DNA of 6,714 nucleotides from positions 1 to 6,714 of the forward strand of contig JACDCP010000182.1 in the NCBI GenBank assembly GCA_013817465.1, written 5' to 3'. Each line of letters starts with the position of its first letter. Position 1 is the stretch's first letter. This document shows positions 6,388 through 6,714 of this stretch, one piece after another. The notes under the pieces are model-generated. The model worked only from the letters and a program-made list of their open reading frames with translations, did no database searches and had not been told where the DNA came from. This DNA is from Gammaproteobacteria bacterium (GTDB lineage: Bacteria > Pseudomonadota > Gammaproteobacteria > Steroidobacterales > JACDCP01). The translations under genes and the position numbers were made by a program.

Positions 6388-6714
6388 ATGCGAAATTCGA
6401 CGAAGCCAAACTTTCTGGGGATAGGCGCGCAAAAGTGCGCTTCCACCTGGCTGCATGATATCCTCGTCGACCACCCCGAAGTCTGTCTCGGACCGAGAAA
6501 GGAACTGGACTTCTTTTCCTACTGGTTCGACTTCGGCTTCCAGTGGTACGAAAATCAGTTCCCTGCCGCGGAGTCCCATATAGCGATGGGCGAAGTATCG
6601 CCATCGTATTTCCACGGCGTCTGCGTTCCCCGGCGCGTATTCGAGTACAACCGGGACATGCGCCTGATCCTGTTCCTGCGCGATCCTGTGGATCGGGCAA
6701 TGTCCAACCATAAG
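6388..6714 (+). CDS. PAPS-dependent sulfotransferase (partial, N-terminal 109 residues)
   Basis: The frame starts with ATG at 6388, after GGGAAAGG at 6376-6383, and is open to the right edge. LGIGAQKCASTWLHDIL (10-26) is the 5'-phosphosulfate-binding loop of the Sulfotransfer_1/heparan-type family. PRKELDFFSYWF follows near 36-47, and GEVSPSYF near 73-80. LILFLRDPVDRAMSNHK (93-109) is the 3'-phosphate-binding motif of the PAPS site. Such enzymes move sulfate from PAPS to a sugar hydroxyl or amino group. No signal peptide is seen, so action on a cytoplasmic sugar or lipid-linked intermediate is likelier than periplasmic action. It lies 73 bases after epsG on the same strand with no clear terminator between, suggesting the same operon and an exopolysaccharide substrate. 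Substrate identity is inference; a lipid or small-molecule acceptor cannot be excluded. Confidence 0.88.
   Translation, partial: MRNSTKPNFLGIGAQKCASTWLHDILVDHPEVCLGPRKELDFFSYWFDFGFQWYENQFPAAESHIAMGEVSPSYFHGVCVPRRVFEYNRDMRLILFLRDPVDRAMSNHK

Overview
The window reads as chromosomal DNA from a GC-rich Gram-negative bacterium, most likely a gamma- or betaproteobacterium. The evidence is a periplasm-directed outer-membrane polysaccharide export protein, an EpsE/EpsF/EpsG gene trio of the type found in exosortase (EpsH/Xrt)-associated exopolysaccharide loci, and a bacterial deoxyhypusine-synthase-like gene next to agmatine deiminase. I cannot name a genus from sequence alone. No tRNA, rRNA, CRISPR array or intact mobile element is visible.

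Left part (1-1644, minus strand): a polyamine pair. Agmatine deiminase (aguA, 571-1644) is followed downstream by the N-terminal 145 residues of a deoxyhypusine-synthase-like protein (1-437), which runs off the left edge. A perfect 7-bp GC hairpin lies directly after the aguA stop codon.

Middle (1645-3425): a 249-bp divergent intergenic region separates aguA from a plus-strand dTDP-glucose 4,6-dehydratase (rfbB/rmlB, 1894-2991), which makes the activated-sugar precursor of rhamnose and other deoxysugars. A 434-bp gap follows. It opens with an imperfect 13-bp inverted repeat that starts on the last base of the rfbB stop codon, and it ends with alternative stem-loops just ahead of epsE.

Right part (3426-6714, plus strand): a tightly packed putative operon. 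It encodes EpsE (periplasmic/outer-membrane export channel component), EpsF (inner-membrane Wzz-like chain-length determinant), EpsG (cytoplasmic tyrosine-kinase-like ATPase partner with an N-terminal MshEN/GspE-N-like domain) and the first 109 residues of a PAPS-dependent sulfotransferase cut by the right edge. Together these would control the length of an exopolysaccharide, export it, and possibly sulfate it; rfbB could supply a deoxysugar.

The most notable points are the sulfotransferase joined to an Eps export operon, the altered Walker A' motif and missing tyrosine tail of EpsG, its possible cyclic-di-GMP-binding N-domain, a shortened EpsF, and the inverted repeat abutting rfbB. I did not find a clearly new system; these are unusual features in a recognisable exopolysaccharide locus.
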